Shown here: positions 9,072 to 17,311 of the stretch, one piece after another | Numbering within the stretch: position 1 is the first letter of the stretch | Layout: each line of letters begins with the position of its first letter | NCBI GenBank assembly: GCA_947444305.1 | Contig: CANEZP010000004.1 | Location: 248,001-312,000 of the forward strand | Direction of reading: 5' to 3' | Source of the DNA: Pseudobdellovibrionaceae bacterium | GTDB lineage: Bacteria; Bdellovibrionota; Bdellovibrionia; Bdellovibrionales; UBA1609 | Length of the DNA stretch: 64,000 nucleotides | Program-made: the position numbers and the translations under genes | Notes under the pieces: generated by a model | Told to the model about the DNA's origin: nothing | Seen by the model: only the letters and a program-made list of their open reading frames with translations | Databases searched by the model: none

Positions 9072-10536
9072 TGCCCGATTCCATTATGTCGCTAATCTGC
9101 CCCTTAAACGCGGGCGTGCCGGTCAAGATACCGTGAAATTCTTTGAGTTCGTGCCCCACTTGAATACGTCGCGGTCCCAAAATGTATTCACGAATCGCGG
9201 TTTCGTGCCTGCCGCTTCTTTTCTTAACGATGGAAATCGCTTTTTTGACTTCGCCGATGGCTTCGAAATAGCGCAGTAAAATAACCGTATCCGCTAGATA
9301 GCTGACATCGGCAGGACTCTGCATATTTGAACCGAGGTATCCGTGCTGCGCCATCGTCAGGATTGAAAGCACACCTTGTTGATTGAGATAACTCAGCATC
9401 TCGTGCATCTGGATCGTCAGAAACTGCGATTCGGGCATAGCATCTAGATAACCCGTTAAACTATCGATCACGACAAGCCTGGCGCCGATATGCTCGACGA
9501 CGTGTTTGACGTGCCACATGAATTCACCCGGCGACATCTCGGCCGGATCAATCTGCTGTAAATGAATGAGACCGCTCTGTAAGTGCGGTTCAATATCCAT
9601 ATCCAATTGGAGTGCGCGCGTTTTTAAAGTTTGGATGCCTTCGTCGAAGGTAAAGATCACCGCCTTCTCGCCTCGCTCGGCCGCGGTCACGGCGTATAGC
9701 GCCGCGAGACTGCTCTTACCGCAGCCGGCGGGGCCTAGGATCAGCGTTGTCGTTCCGCGATCGAGTCCGCCGCCCAGAATTTGATCAAGCTCTTTCACTC
9801 CGGATTCCAAACGCTCCGGCACAAAATCGGAGTGGTGAACATTCGCGATGAGGCGCGGATAAACTTGGATGCCACCTTTAGTCAAATTGAAGTCATGAAA
9901 ACCCGCTTGAAAATCGACGCCTCTCATCTTAACGACCTGAAGCTTTCGTCTCGCCTTTCCGTAAACCGGTGAATACTTTTGAAGTTCGACGACTCCGTGC
10001 ACCAGGCTTTGAAGCGTAAGATCTTTACTTTCGCCGGCTCGGTCATCTAACAAAAGCACCGTGCATTTGCGGCTAATCAGATGACGCTTCAAAGCTAGAA
10101 TTTGGCGGCGATAGCGCAACGGACTTTGTGAAAGCAGCCGCATTTCGGAAAGAGAATCCAACACCACTCGCGAAGGCTTAATCCGGTCGACTTCGGCCAA
10201 TATCTTTTCGATCGTTGCGCCGAGTTCAACCTCGGAAGGTTGAAGGATTGAATATTGGCTTTCGGCTTCGAGCTCCTCGGGTGCCATATCCGAAATGGAA
10301 ATCGAGGCCAAGTCCCAGTTGTGCGAGCGGGCGACTTCAACCAATTCATCCTGGGACTCGGCTAGACTGATGAGCAAGGAGGTCTCACCGGCCTTTGCGC
10401 CGGTCAGCAAAAATTGTAAAGCGAAAGTGGTTTTCCCGACGCCGGGATCCCCTTCGATCAAGTAGATGCGATTTTTAGGGAAACCTCCGGAGGTAAAAGC
10501 ATCAAATCCTGTAATTCCACTTTTTGCGCGATCCAA
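9052..10536 (-). CDS. KaiC-like protein with two RecA-type ATPase domains
   Basis: 494 residues, close to cyanobacterial KaiC in length and layout. CI has Walker A GDPGVGKT (29-36) and Walker B RVVLDS; CII has GPAGCGKS (268-275) and LVVIDS. The catalytic Glu strands are ISLAES and FTFDEG. In CII the region matching the KaiC phosphosite reads S412-Y413 ahead of AADT-like LADT (414-417), so a Ser is kept where KaiC has S431 but the neighbouring Thr is Tyr. The start is TTG with GGAGGA seven bases upstream. It is followed by an overlapping hybrid kinase; KaiC-like proteins paired with kinases occur outside cyanobacteria, and no kaiA or kaiB is present here. A clock role is not implied. Confidence 0.92.
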   Translation of the reverse strand: MDRAKSGITGFDAFTSGGFPKNRIYLIEGDPGVGKTTFALQFLLTGAKAGETSLLISLAESQDELVEVARSHNWDLASISISDMAPEELEAESQYSILQPSEVELGATIEKILAEVDRIKPSRVVLDSLSEMRLLSQSPLRYRRQILALKRHLISRKCTVLLLDDRAGESKDLTLQSLVHGVVELQKYSPVYGKARRKLQVVKMRGVDFQAGFHDFNLTKGGIQVYPRLIANVHHSDFVPERLESGVKELDQILGGGLDRGTTTLILGPAGCGKSSLAALYAVTAAERGEKAVIFTFDEGIQTLKTRALQLDMDIEPHLQSGLIHLQQIDPAEMSPGEFMWHVKHVVEHIGARLVVIDSLTGYLDAMPESQFLTIQMHEMLSYLNQQGVLSILTMAQHGYLGSNMQSPADVSYLADTVILLRYFEAIGEVKKAISIVKKRSGRHETAIREYILGPRRIQVGHELKEFHGILTGTPAFKGQISDIMESGNGTPRR

Positions 10537-10583
10537 ATACGGCTCCTCCGAAAGTAACTATAAGCAATCAACTATGGGCCTAA

Positions 10584-10611
10584 CTTACGGGAAAATACCC
10601 GTTAACGTAAG
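10584..10611. repeat. Nested inverted repeat between dehydrogenase and KaiC-like genes
   Basis: CTTACG (10584-10589) mirrors CGTAAG (10606-10611), and inside it ACGGG (10587-10591) mirrors CCCGT (10598-10602) around an A/T-rich loop. It occupies the 83-base gap on the minus strand after the dehydrogenase stop. It has no T-run in either direction, so it could be a weak terminator, an operator, or neither. Confidence 0.35.
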
Positions 10612-10619
10612 CGAATTAG

Positions 10620-11795
10620 CTAGTGCATCTTGATAACGACCTTACGCCACTCCTCTTTTTCAGAGTGGAAATTTTGGTAAGCCGTAGGGCCCTGGTCGAT
10701 GTCGATGCGGTGGCTAATGATCACCGAGGGATCGATCTTGCCGTCGAGGATCACTTGCAAAAGCGGCTTCATGTACTTTTGCGTGTGCGTTTGACCCATG
10801 TTGAATTTTAGACCCTTCGCGAACGCCGCGCCGAACGGAACTTTGTCGAGAAATGCCGCGTAAACACCGGGGATTGAGATCGTTCCCGTTTTGCGGCAAG
10901 ACTGGATCGCCTGGCGCAGAACATCCGGCCGGTCCGTCGCCAATCCTACCGCGGCCTTGGTCCGATCAAGCATGGCGGTGACACTGTGCCCATGCGCTTC
11001 GAGGCCGACCGCATCTAAACAAGAGTCGGGTCCCACGCCGCCGGTGAGGTAATTTAATTCGTCGAGGATCCCATCTTCGGTTTGATCAAAATTAATGGTT
11101 TCGGCGCCGGCCGCTTTAGATAAAGCCAGGCGATTTTCGTAGTGATCGATGGAGATCACACGCTCCGCCCCGAGTAGGAACGCGCTACGAATAGCCATTT
11201 GCCCGACGGGACCGGCGCCCCAGATGGCGACCGTATCGCCGCGACGAATGTTACAGTTTTCCGCCGCCATCCAGCCGGTCGGAAAGATATCACTCAGGAA
11301 CAAAACTTTTTCGTCGGCGATGCCTTTCGGCACGACGACGGAATTTGTTTCGGCGTACGGCACGCGAAGAAATTCCGCCTGCCCGCCCGCGTAGCCGCCG
11401 TTCAGGTGCGAGAACCCGAAGAGACCGGCGCCGCCGTGTCCGTAGAGGGCGTCTGCCATGTAGCGATTTGGATTCGAATTGTCGCACGCCGAATACTCTT
11501 GTTCTTCGCAGTGGTGACAGCTGCCGCAGCCGATGTCGAAAGAAACGACGATCTTATCGCCCACTTTTAATTTTTTAACGGCCGGGCCGACTTCAACGAT
11601 CTCGCCCATATTTTCGTGGCCCATGATGTCGCCTTTTTGCATCGTCGGCACGTAGCCGTTATAGAGATGCAAGTCCGATCCGCAGATCGCGGCGGTCGTG
11701 ATTTTGATGATGACGTCATCGGGTCTGAGAATTTTCGGGTCGCGAACATTCTTCACCGAAATCTTTTGTTTACCTTCCCAACATAATGCTTTCAT
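10620..11795 (-). CDS. Zinc-dependent alcohol dehydrogenase, formaldehyde-dehydrogenase-like branch
   Basis: 391 residues, MDR superfamily. Catalytic zinc ligands are C38 (AICGSD), H60-E61 (GHE) and the Asp of LSDIFPTG. The structural zinc site has four Cys at 90, 93, 96 and 104. The NAD(P)-binding fold has GAGPVG. The layout matches the glutathione-independent or glutathione-dependent formaldehyde dehydrogenase-like branch that often carries an extra loop. The substrate cannot be read from sequence. AAAGGAA precedes the ATG. It follows the SRPBCC gene by 12 bases and is probably co-transcribed with it. Confidence 0.93.
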   Translation of the reverse strand: MKALCWEGKQKISVKNVRDPKILRPDDVIIKITTAAICGSDLHLYNGYVPTMQKGDIMGHENMGEIVEVGPAVKKLKVGDKIVVSFDIGCGSCHHCEEQEYSACDNSNPNRYMADALYGHGGAGLFGFSHLNGGYAGGQAEFLRVPYAETNSVVVPKGIADEKVLFLSDIFPTGWMAAENCNIRRGDTVAIWGAGPVGQMAIRSAFLLGAERVISIDHYENRLALSKAAGAETINFDQTEDGILDELNYLTGGVGPDSCLDAVGLEAHGHSVTAMLDRTKAAVGLATDRPDVLRQAIQSCRKTGTISIPGVYAAFLDKVPFGAAFAKGLKFNMGQTHTQKYMKPLLQVILDGKIDPSVIISHRIDIDQGPTAYQNFHSEKEEWRKVVIKMH

Positions 11796-11807
11796 TCTGA
11801 ATTCCTT

Positions 11808-12392
11808 TTAGTGTTTCGAATCGTTGGATTGATCTTCTTCGCGGCCGCTGCTTTGCCCTTGGATGGTGGGTACGCTTCCGGTTTCGCACAAAGCTTTAAA
11901 ACGTTGCGCGGTTAATTTGGTCAGCGTCATCGCATCTTTACCTAAGAGTTTTTCGACCATCCCGGCCAAGCGCCCGGCGGTCGTGTCATATTCGCAGCGC
12001 ATACGAACGATAGTCCCGCGGTTCGCCTGGGCCGGAACCAGATTAATGCGCAGCGAGAAGGGAAAACCTCCCTCATCCTTCGCTTCGAATTTGAATTCGT
12101 TTTCGCTAAACGATGAGTTCATCGGTAAATCGAACGAGCCTTCGCCGATTCGATTCTTGAATTTCCAAATGGAAGTGACGCCGGCGGATTCAATTTTCTC
12201 TAGATTCTCTAAGAATATAGGGAAATTGTTAATCTCGCTAAGCATCGCCGAGACTTCCGCGATCGGCCGGTTAATTGTTTCGGAGAAGGGTCGCTGTTTT
12301 CCGTCATCTTGGAAGTAAGCTTCGTAGGAGCGTTGCGCGGTCGATTCACGCTGCGCATCGGCCATCTTTAATTGTTGTTCGGACTTCGCCAT
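11808..12392 (-). CDS. SRPBCC (START-like) family protein
   Basis: 194 residues. The central 120 show the polyketide-cyclase/START-like pattern: INRPIAEVSAMLSEINNFPIFLENL, then alternating strands including a WKFKNRIG segment and a conserved RINLVPA strand, then a long C-terminal helix. The fold binds hydrophobic ligands or acts as a coenzyme-binding helper. Both ends are polar extensions. A good ribosome site (AAGGAA) is present. It is the first gene of a unit with the zinc dehydrogenase 12 bases downstream; SRPBCC proteins are often found beside such dehydrogenases, but a shared substrate is not established. Confidence 0.8.
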   Translation of the reverse strand: MAKSEQQLKMADAQRESTAQRSYEAYFQDDGKQRPFSETINRPIAEVSAMLSEINNFPIFLENLEKIESAGVTSIWKFKNRIGEGSFDLPMNSSFSENEFKFEAKDEGGFPFSLRINLVPAQANRGTIVRMRCEYDTTAGRLAGMVEKLLGKDAMTLTKLTAQRFKALCETGSVPTIQGQSSGREEDQSNDSKH

Positions 12393-12601
12393 TTCAATTC
12401 CTTTCGTTTAATCACGAAGGAAAGCATTGCAACGCTCGCACCGCGCTCAGATCGCAGAGGTGATGAAGGACCGGGTAATTGCGCCACGTTTGAATCGCCG
12501 ATCATGTCGAAAACGAACCTGCATTGTTTTAACGCGCAGTCGCTCTCTACCTTAGTCATGATCCGCGCAAGCGAAAGATAAGTTTAGAACGGCACAAATT
12601 T

Positions 12602-13267
12602 TTGCTAAAAAGAGATGTGTATCAACGAAAGACCTTTGAACTTGCCGAATTTGCCGAAGAAGCCATAGCGGCCTTCATCATGGCGCTTTCGGTTTTAAAT
12701 TCGATTTATCTTTCTACCCGCAGTGAAGGCATCACGAACGTCAACGTCATTGTTTTTTCGGTACTCGGCGCCTGCGCGGCGTGGGGTCTGATCGACGGCG
12801 TCGTTCAGTACGTGGGCATCGAAGTTCGTCGCTCGCGCTTTCGCCGTCTTTCAAAATCTTTGAAAAGCTCGATGAGCCTTCAACAATTTACCGATCATCT
12901 ACAACACAATATCGACGAAGACATCATCCATAACTGGGGGCAAGACGCGGTCGCGGCGCTGTTCGAAAACAAAGACGATGTGCAGCCACGTTCGGCCCGT
13001 TCTTCACGCCTGAACGACGGCATCGCCTTCTTAAGCGTGCTTTTCGTTTACCTCGTGGCTTCGCTCGTCACCGTCATCCCGCTTTTCCTGGTCGGCAGCC
13101 TTTACCGGGCCGTCGTTATCTCAAATTGTTTATCCACCCTCTTCCTCTTCGCCATTGGGTACGTTTGGGGGCAATCGACGGAACACGCTCGGCCGTGGCT
13201 TCTCGGGCTTATAACGGCCTTCACGGCTTTTGCGCTTTTACTGACCTGTCTCGCGCTCGGCGGTTGA
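12602..13267 (+). CDS. Multi-pass membrane protein, distant VIT1/CCC1-like at best
   Basis: 221 residues with about five hydrophobic segments (roughly 15-37, 45-68, 138-162, 166-186 and 192-218) and a hydrophilic loop of about 65 residues between the second and third, rich in Ser, Gln and His. This 2 + loop + 3 layout resembles VIT1/CCC1 metal transporters, but I cannot identify their Asp/Glu metal ligands with confidence. The start is uncertain: TTG at 12602 or GTG at 12617, neither with a clear ribosome site. It is divergent from the SRPBCC-dehydrogenase unit. Confidence 0.7.
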   Translation: MLKRDVYQRKTFELAEFAEEAIAAFIMALSVLNSIYLSTRSEGITNVNVIVFSVLGACAAWGLIDGVVQYVGIEVRRSRFRRLSKSLKSSMSLQQFTDHLQHNIDEDIIHNWGQDAVAALFENKDDVQPRSARSSRLNDGIAFLSVLFVYLVASLVTVIPLFLVGSLYRAVVISNCLSTLFLFAIGYVWGQSTEHARPWLLGLITAFTAFALLLTCLALGG

Positions 13268-13302
13268 TTCAACGCTTGGCAGGCCGAGCGTGACCGGCGC
13301 CC

Positions 13303-15069
13303 TTAACGAACGACACGGATAAAGATGGGCTCCATCTTCGGGCCGTTGTTGTTGACGCAAGGGTTGTTCACGGGACCGTCGGGATTGCACAAGATCTTAT
13401 TCGCGTTGCCGGCTTTGTCGGCGACGTAAAACGAAAACATTTTGTACTCGCGCGGCCGGGAATAAGGGTCGACTTCGATGTCGACGTGGTACCAATCCCC
13501 ACCCTCGGCGACGACTTCTTTGACGGAGGGTAGAATCTGATCGTTCGCATTGCGGGGATTGATCGACATCAACCAGATAATTCCGAAACGGCCGTCACCC
13601 CACACGCTATCGGCCCTCGGGCCTACGTGAACGCCGGATTCGGAATCTGTTGCGTGAAAACGTATGCGAACCGTGGTCCCCGCTTTCCATTTCGTATCGT
13701 CAAGCACGATACGGTCCACCCTCGGGGGCGTGACGTCCACCAAACCGCCGTTCTCAACTTGAATATGCAAAATCGGAACGTCGGTACGCAAACCTTGAGT
13801 CGAATGGTTTTTTTCGTAAGCGTGATAAACGCCGTCGACCGGCTCAACGTTGCCGTACGGAGAATCTTTGTAGAAGACCTCGTTTCCCGCGAGGTCTTGG
13901 GCATGAATGGCGCTCAGCCTGTAGCTTCCACCGGGCATGTACGGCGTGGTGGCTAACTCGGCGGAGTACCAGCCTCCACCCTCGCTACGCGGATTTGTAC
14001 ACTGAACCGGAAAAGATCGCTCTGAACCGGAACCGGAACCGGCACCCGCGCGGTGCAAGAAACCACACTCTAACTTCTCGACGTTGACCCCCGATCCACC
14101 GTCTTCGAACTTGAAGTAAACGCGCGCCGGCTGACCGGCCCGGAAGACTTGATCTACGCGCGTCTCGAGCAGCGTAGGCGGAGTTACGTCAGAGAATCCA
14201 TCATTAATGACCGGCACCATAACGATCGGCTTCTTAGCGGAATGATTCATCACGCGGTAATTACCGGCGCGATCGTCCGACCAGAATGTGCTCAAGGCTA
14301 AGTAACCCGCGGGCACGAACGGACCGATATTAAATTCCAGCGAATACCAGTCGTTGCCTTCACTCTTAGCCGAACCGTTTGAATATATCTCTAAAGGGTA
14401 AGTCGGTTTGCCGTCCGCCGCGACGGGAATCATTCTTCCCGAAGTTCTTTCCACTCCGGAGTTGTCGTCCTTGGCGCGGAAAAAGATTTTTTGCACCGAA
14501 CCCGAGGTCCAAGTTGGATTTTCGGTACGGAAGCCATCAATCACCGGCGGAAGCACATCGTAGGTCAACGAAAGAACGATCGGCCGGATCAGCGAAATGC
14601 CATCCCCGATCGCGAACGCTTTGATCTTCGCTTCGAGCAGGTCGCCGTTCGAAGTCAAGATGAGGTAAAGCCCGTCGAGCCGGTCGGCCGTTTCTTTTTC
14701 CGAAGCGAGGCCTTGCGCGCCTTTGAACTCAAGCGGCGTAAAACGCCGGTTGGGATATCTTCGCGCCGCGAACTTCATCAACGCATTGAAGGTCTTGATC
14801 TTCCCGCGCGTGACGGTGAACGAAACTTTCGAAACCGGTTCCGCGGCGCGAATTAATTTTTCGTTCGAGATAGAAAACGAAGTGTCATTTTTTACGGCGA
14901 GCGTGAGATTGGAAGCGAATTGCACCCCGACGCGGTTGGAAGAGTTCCAGTACGCTTGGCTTCCGTTGACCGGGCTGCCGTTACCGACACCCACCCCACC
15001 GGTTGCGCCTAAGTTCAGCGTGAAGAGCGCGGGGAGTAGAATGGAGACGGAAAATAGTGAGCGGATCAT
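13303..15069 (-). CDS. Large secreted protein with three Ig-like repeats
   Basis: 588 residues with an N-terminal signal peptide. Three repeat units begin with D-V-(L/T)-P-P near residues 168, 293 and 443, each followed by a strand pattern and a D-x-x-S-G-V turn and later a GG-x-W-Y strand. This is the layout of bacterial Ig-like or fibronectin-like surface modules. The C-terminus has a short Cys pair (CNPDGPVNNPC). No enzyme motif is seen. The gene overlaps the upstream TIGR02147-type regulator by 4 bases (ATGA), so it is translationally coupled to it. A role in adhesion or cell surface interaction is inference. Confidence 0.85.
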   Translation of the reverse strand: MIRSLFSVSILLPALFTLNLGATGGVGVGNGSPVNGSQAYWNSSNRVGVQFASNLTLAVKNDTSFSISNEKLIRAAEPVSKVSFTVTRGKIKTFNALMKFAARRYPNRRFTPLEFKGAQGLASEKETADRLDGLYLILTSNGDLLEAKIKAFAIGDGISLIRPIVLSLTYDVLPPVIDGFRTENPTWTSGSVQKIFFRAKDDNSGVERTSGRMIPVAADGKPTYPLEIYSNGSAKSEGNDWYSLEFNIGPFVPAGYLALSTFWSDDRAGNYRVMNHSAKKPIVMVPVINDGFSDVTPPTLLETRVDQVFRAGQPARVYFKFEDGGSGVNVEKLECGFLHRAGAGSGSGSERSFPVQCTNPRSEGGGWYSAELATTPYMPGGSYRLSAIHAQDLAGNEVFYKDSPYGNVEPVDGVYHAYEKNHSTQGLRTDVPILHIQVENGGLVDVTPPRVDRIVLDDTKWKAGTTVRIRFHATDSESGVHVGPRADSVWGDGRFGIIWLMSINPRNANDQILPSVKEVVAEGGDWYHVDIEVDPYSRPREYKMFSFYVADKAGNANKILCNPDGPVNNPCVNNNGPKMEPIFIRVVR

Positions 15070-15923
15070 TTTAAAGGTCCTTCCTTACGCATTTGGGTCA
15101 GCGGAAATAAATGAAGATTGAGTTGATAAACATCGGCCGGCTCATTTTCATTCGCGAGCAATTCGTTGAGTTCCGAGCGAAAACGGCGGATTTTTTCTTT
15201 CACTTCGGGCAGGAGCCTGTCCGGCACGGAGATAGTGAGCCCGTTCAATTCGCGGCGCTCGAGCGGAAGCTCAAGCGCGTCTTCCGATAAACGAATGGAG
15301 TTACGGTGATATTGCGCGACCGACGCGCTTCGCACGTCTTCCGGCGTGGTGAGCGCGGCGTTTAACGTTACCCAGCGTTCATCTTCACCGCGCGCGATCA
15401 ATCCAAGCGCGGCGAGATCATCGATCGCTTTCGTAACGGCCGCTTTGTTCACGCCGCGGCCCAAACGAAGACTTATCTCGGCCGGATCTTGCGAGACTTC
15501 GCGCTGGTGAAGCAGACCGAAGATGACCGGGTAATACCAAGTCGCCAGGAAGGCGTATTGTTTTTGATTGATCTCGAATTGCGGGCTAGCGCTCTTGAGC
15601 CGCAAAACTTCTTCGCGCGCGACGGCGCGTTCACGCTCGGACCGCGCCGAGTCCAGCTTCGCGTAAGCGAGCATCAGCGATTTCTGCCGGCCCCGAAAAC
15701 CGAAGGCCTGCGCGAGCAACTCGGCCGAGCGAGACGTGAGTTTTCGTTCGCCCGAAACGACCATGGCGAGATGGCCCGGACTTTTAAAGCCCGCTTTACG
15801 CGCGAGCGCCCTGAGCCCGCCGGTCTTCTTCCGGGTTTCGAGATAGCTCCGCAGAAACTCGCGATGATCGCTACTCTCATAAATAGATTTTATTTTTGAC
15901 TGAAGTGCAGGCCTTGTTTGCAT
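15066..15923 (-). CDS. TIGR02147-family regulator
   Basis: The protein starts best at the ATG at 15923 (MQTRPALQ), giving 285 residues; an upstream extension to 15995 is possible. The N-terminus has the family signature SDHREFLRSYLETRK followed by a helix-turn-helix (RALARKAGFKSPGHLAMVVSGERKL). The C-terminal half has a winged-helix-like segment and the conserved strand ELNGLTISVPD. This family is typical of Fibrobacter, Bdellovibrio and relatives and is usually found beside secreted-protein genes, as here: it overlaps the Ig-like protein gene by 4 bases. It likely regulates that gene. Confidence 0.9.
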   Translation of the reverse strand: MQTRPALQSKIKSIYESSDHREFLRSYLETRKKTGGLRALARKAGFKSPGHLAMVVSGERKLTSRSAELLAQAFGFRGRQKSLMLAYAKLDSARSERERAVAREEVLRLKSASPQFEINQKQYAFLATWYYPVIFGLLHQREVSQDPAEISLRLGRGVNKAAVTKAIDDLAALGLIARGEDERWVTLNAALTTPEDVRSASVAQYHRNSIRLSEDALELPLERRELNGLTISVPDRLLPEVKEKIRRFRSELNELLANENEPADVYQLNLHLFPLTQMRKEGPLK

Positions 15924-16112
15924 GCGAAAGCTATAGTCCGGCGCCTTCCTAATAAGCAAGCGACCCGGAACGAATTCGTTTTCGTTTGAGAACACCCCCT
16001 ACCGATCAAGGCTGCTAAATATTCGGAATCCTGAACTTAATTTTGACGGCCGATTCCAAGCTCACAATATTTAGGTGGATCTGAAAACAAAGCGTCGTGC
16101 CCCGTTTCCGGG

Positions 16113-16147
16113 AGTGGGGGGCGCCCCCAGCAGTGGGGAGCGCCCCC
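16113..16147. repeat. Two tandem 16-bp self-complementary GC repeats
   Basis: AGTGGGGGGCGCCCCC (16113-16128) and AGTGGGGAGCGCCCCC (16132-16147) differ by one base and each contains a GGGGxGCxCCCC palindrome. They lie in the 360-base gap 15996-16354 between the divergent regulator and the secreted protein gene. No gene is seen in this gap. Confidence 0.6.
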
Positions 16148-16168
16148 GCCCCGGCGCCCCGGACCGAC

Positions 16169-16187
16169 GGTGCCGATTCGCGGCACC
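16169..16187. repeat. GC-rich hairpin GGTGCCG-ATTCG-CGGCACC
   Basis: A perfect 7-bp stem (16169-16175 with 16181-16187) and a 5-base loop. It lacks a T-run on either side, so a terminator is unlikely. Together with the neighbouring GC repeats it makes a strongly structured, non-coding block of about 75 bases. Confidence 0.5.
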
Positions 16188-16354
16188 CCCTGACGGAAGG
16201 AATTACCGGTCGAAAATGGCGATGGTGAAAATCACACGGTGGACCGGGACCCGCGCCCACGTGGAATCTCAGGCAAAATGACACCGGGAACTCATTACCA
16301 GGGCACAGGATTCGCTCTACGTATTCACCAGAAGCTCTAAGGAAGGGGCGATAT

Positions 16355-17311
16355 ATGAAACGTAATGGATTAGCAGTACTTATTTTATTTAGTATAGTGA
16401 GTGTCGCGAATGCGGGTCCGTTACCGGTGGTGAAGGGCTCATTGATGTTGCCCGACTCTCCCCGTGCGGGCACGATCATGACTCCCGAAACATTTGAAAA
16501 TTTCGAGAGCTTAATCGGACATCAGCTGACCTCTTCGGAGATCGGGCAGATTCAACGCATAAGCGACCAAGTCAAAATGCTTAACCAAGATGATACGACC
16601 AAGGCGCGCAAAGTTCGCTGGGATCTCGGCACCTCCGGTTACGAATTCACCGTGTTGATCTGCGGTCAGTTTAAAATGCAGGCGGACGCCATCATCCCCG
16701 CGAAAGTGAAAGACCTCTTGGGCAAATTGCCGAAAGCCGTTCAAGATAAAGCCGGCGGCATTTTAGCCAAGGGAACGGTTGAGCTTATGCCCTGCTTCGA
16801 CCCGCACACGAAACTATCCTACGTCATGGTCGGCGGATCGCACACGGTCGGTGCGCCATCGATCTTGAGCGGCGGTTTAACCGTCGGTATCTACTTTAGC
16901 CCGAAGGCCGAGAACATGGTCGTTGGAAACTACATCTTCGGCCGCTTCACTTGGAACGTGTACGCCATGGGAAAATGGGAAGTGACCGGTGGCGGTGATT
17001 TACAGTGCGCGCAAGATCTCGCGAAGATGGAATTTGATTTCTCGAATTGCCGCCGATTTTATTTATCGACGGGTTTGGGCTTTGATTTAGGCGGCGCGAT
17101 CTTCGCTAAGCTGAAAGCCTTGCGTAACCGCGCCAACGCGGCCACCGCCGCGCAAGTCGCTCAGGGTAAAGCGATCGATCTCGGTACGTGGAGTTTCTCG
17201 TACGGGGTCGTCGTAAAAGTTCACGAGTTCCCCTGGTACGCACGGATGAAGAACGGAGCGGGCCTCAAAGAAACCTTCCGTGACATCGCTTCCTACACCG
17301 CGCCGGACTGA
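16355..17311 (+). CDS. Secreted protein of unknown function
   Basis: 318 residues. The first 20 form a signal peptide (MKRNGLAVLILFSIVSVANA). The mature protein is rich in beta strands, with glycine-rich stretches (MVGGSHTVGAPSILSGGLTV, then TGGGDLQC) and four Cys that could form two disulphides. No family is recognised. The start has a strong ribosome site (AAGGAAGGGG) eight bases upstream. It ends one base before the convergent operon on the minus strand. The strand pattern suggests a small barrel or beta-sandwich in the periplasm or outer membrane, which is inference. Confidence 0.85.
   Translation: MKRNGLAVLILFSIVSVANAGPLPVVKGSLMLPDSPRAGTIMTPETFENFESLIGHQLTSSEIGQIQRISDQVKMLNQDDTTKARKVRWDLGTSGYEFTVLICGQFKMQADAIIPAKVKDLLGKLPKAVQDKAGGILAKGTVELMPCFDPHTKLSYVMVGGSHTVGAPSILSGGLTVGIYFSPKAENMVVGNYIFGRFTWNVYAMGKWEVTGGGDLQCAQDLAKMEFDFSNCRRFYLSTGLGFDLGGAIFAKLKALRNRANAATAAQVAQGKAIDLGTWSFSYGVVVKVHEFPWYARMKNGAGLKETFRDIASYTAPD

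Noticed and set aside
9052-10536. Circadian clock interpretation of the KaiC-like gene
   Set aside because: No kaiA or kaiB in the window and one phosphosite position is Tyr; KaiC-like ATPases have other roles outside cyanobacteria.
16015-16479. Minus-strand open frame of 154 codons across the GC-rich block
   Set aside because: Composition is dominated by Gly, Arg, Pro and Ala from the GC repeats, and it overlaps the signal peptide of the real gene at 16355.
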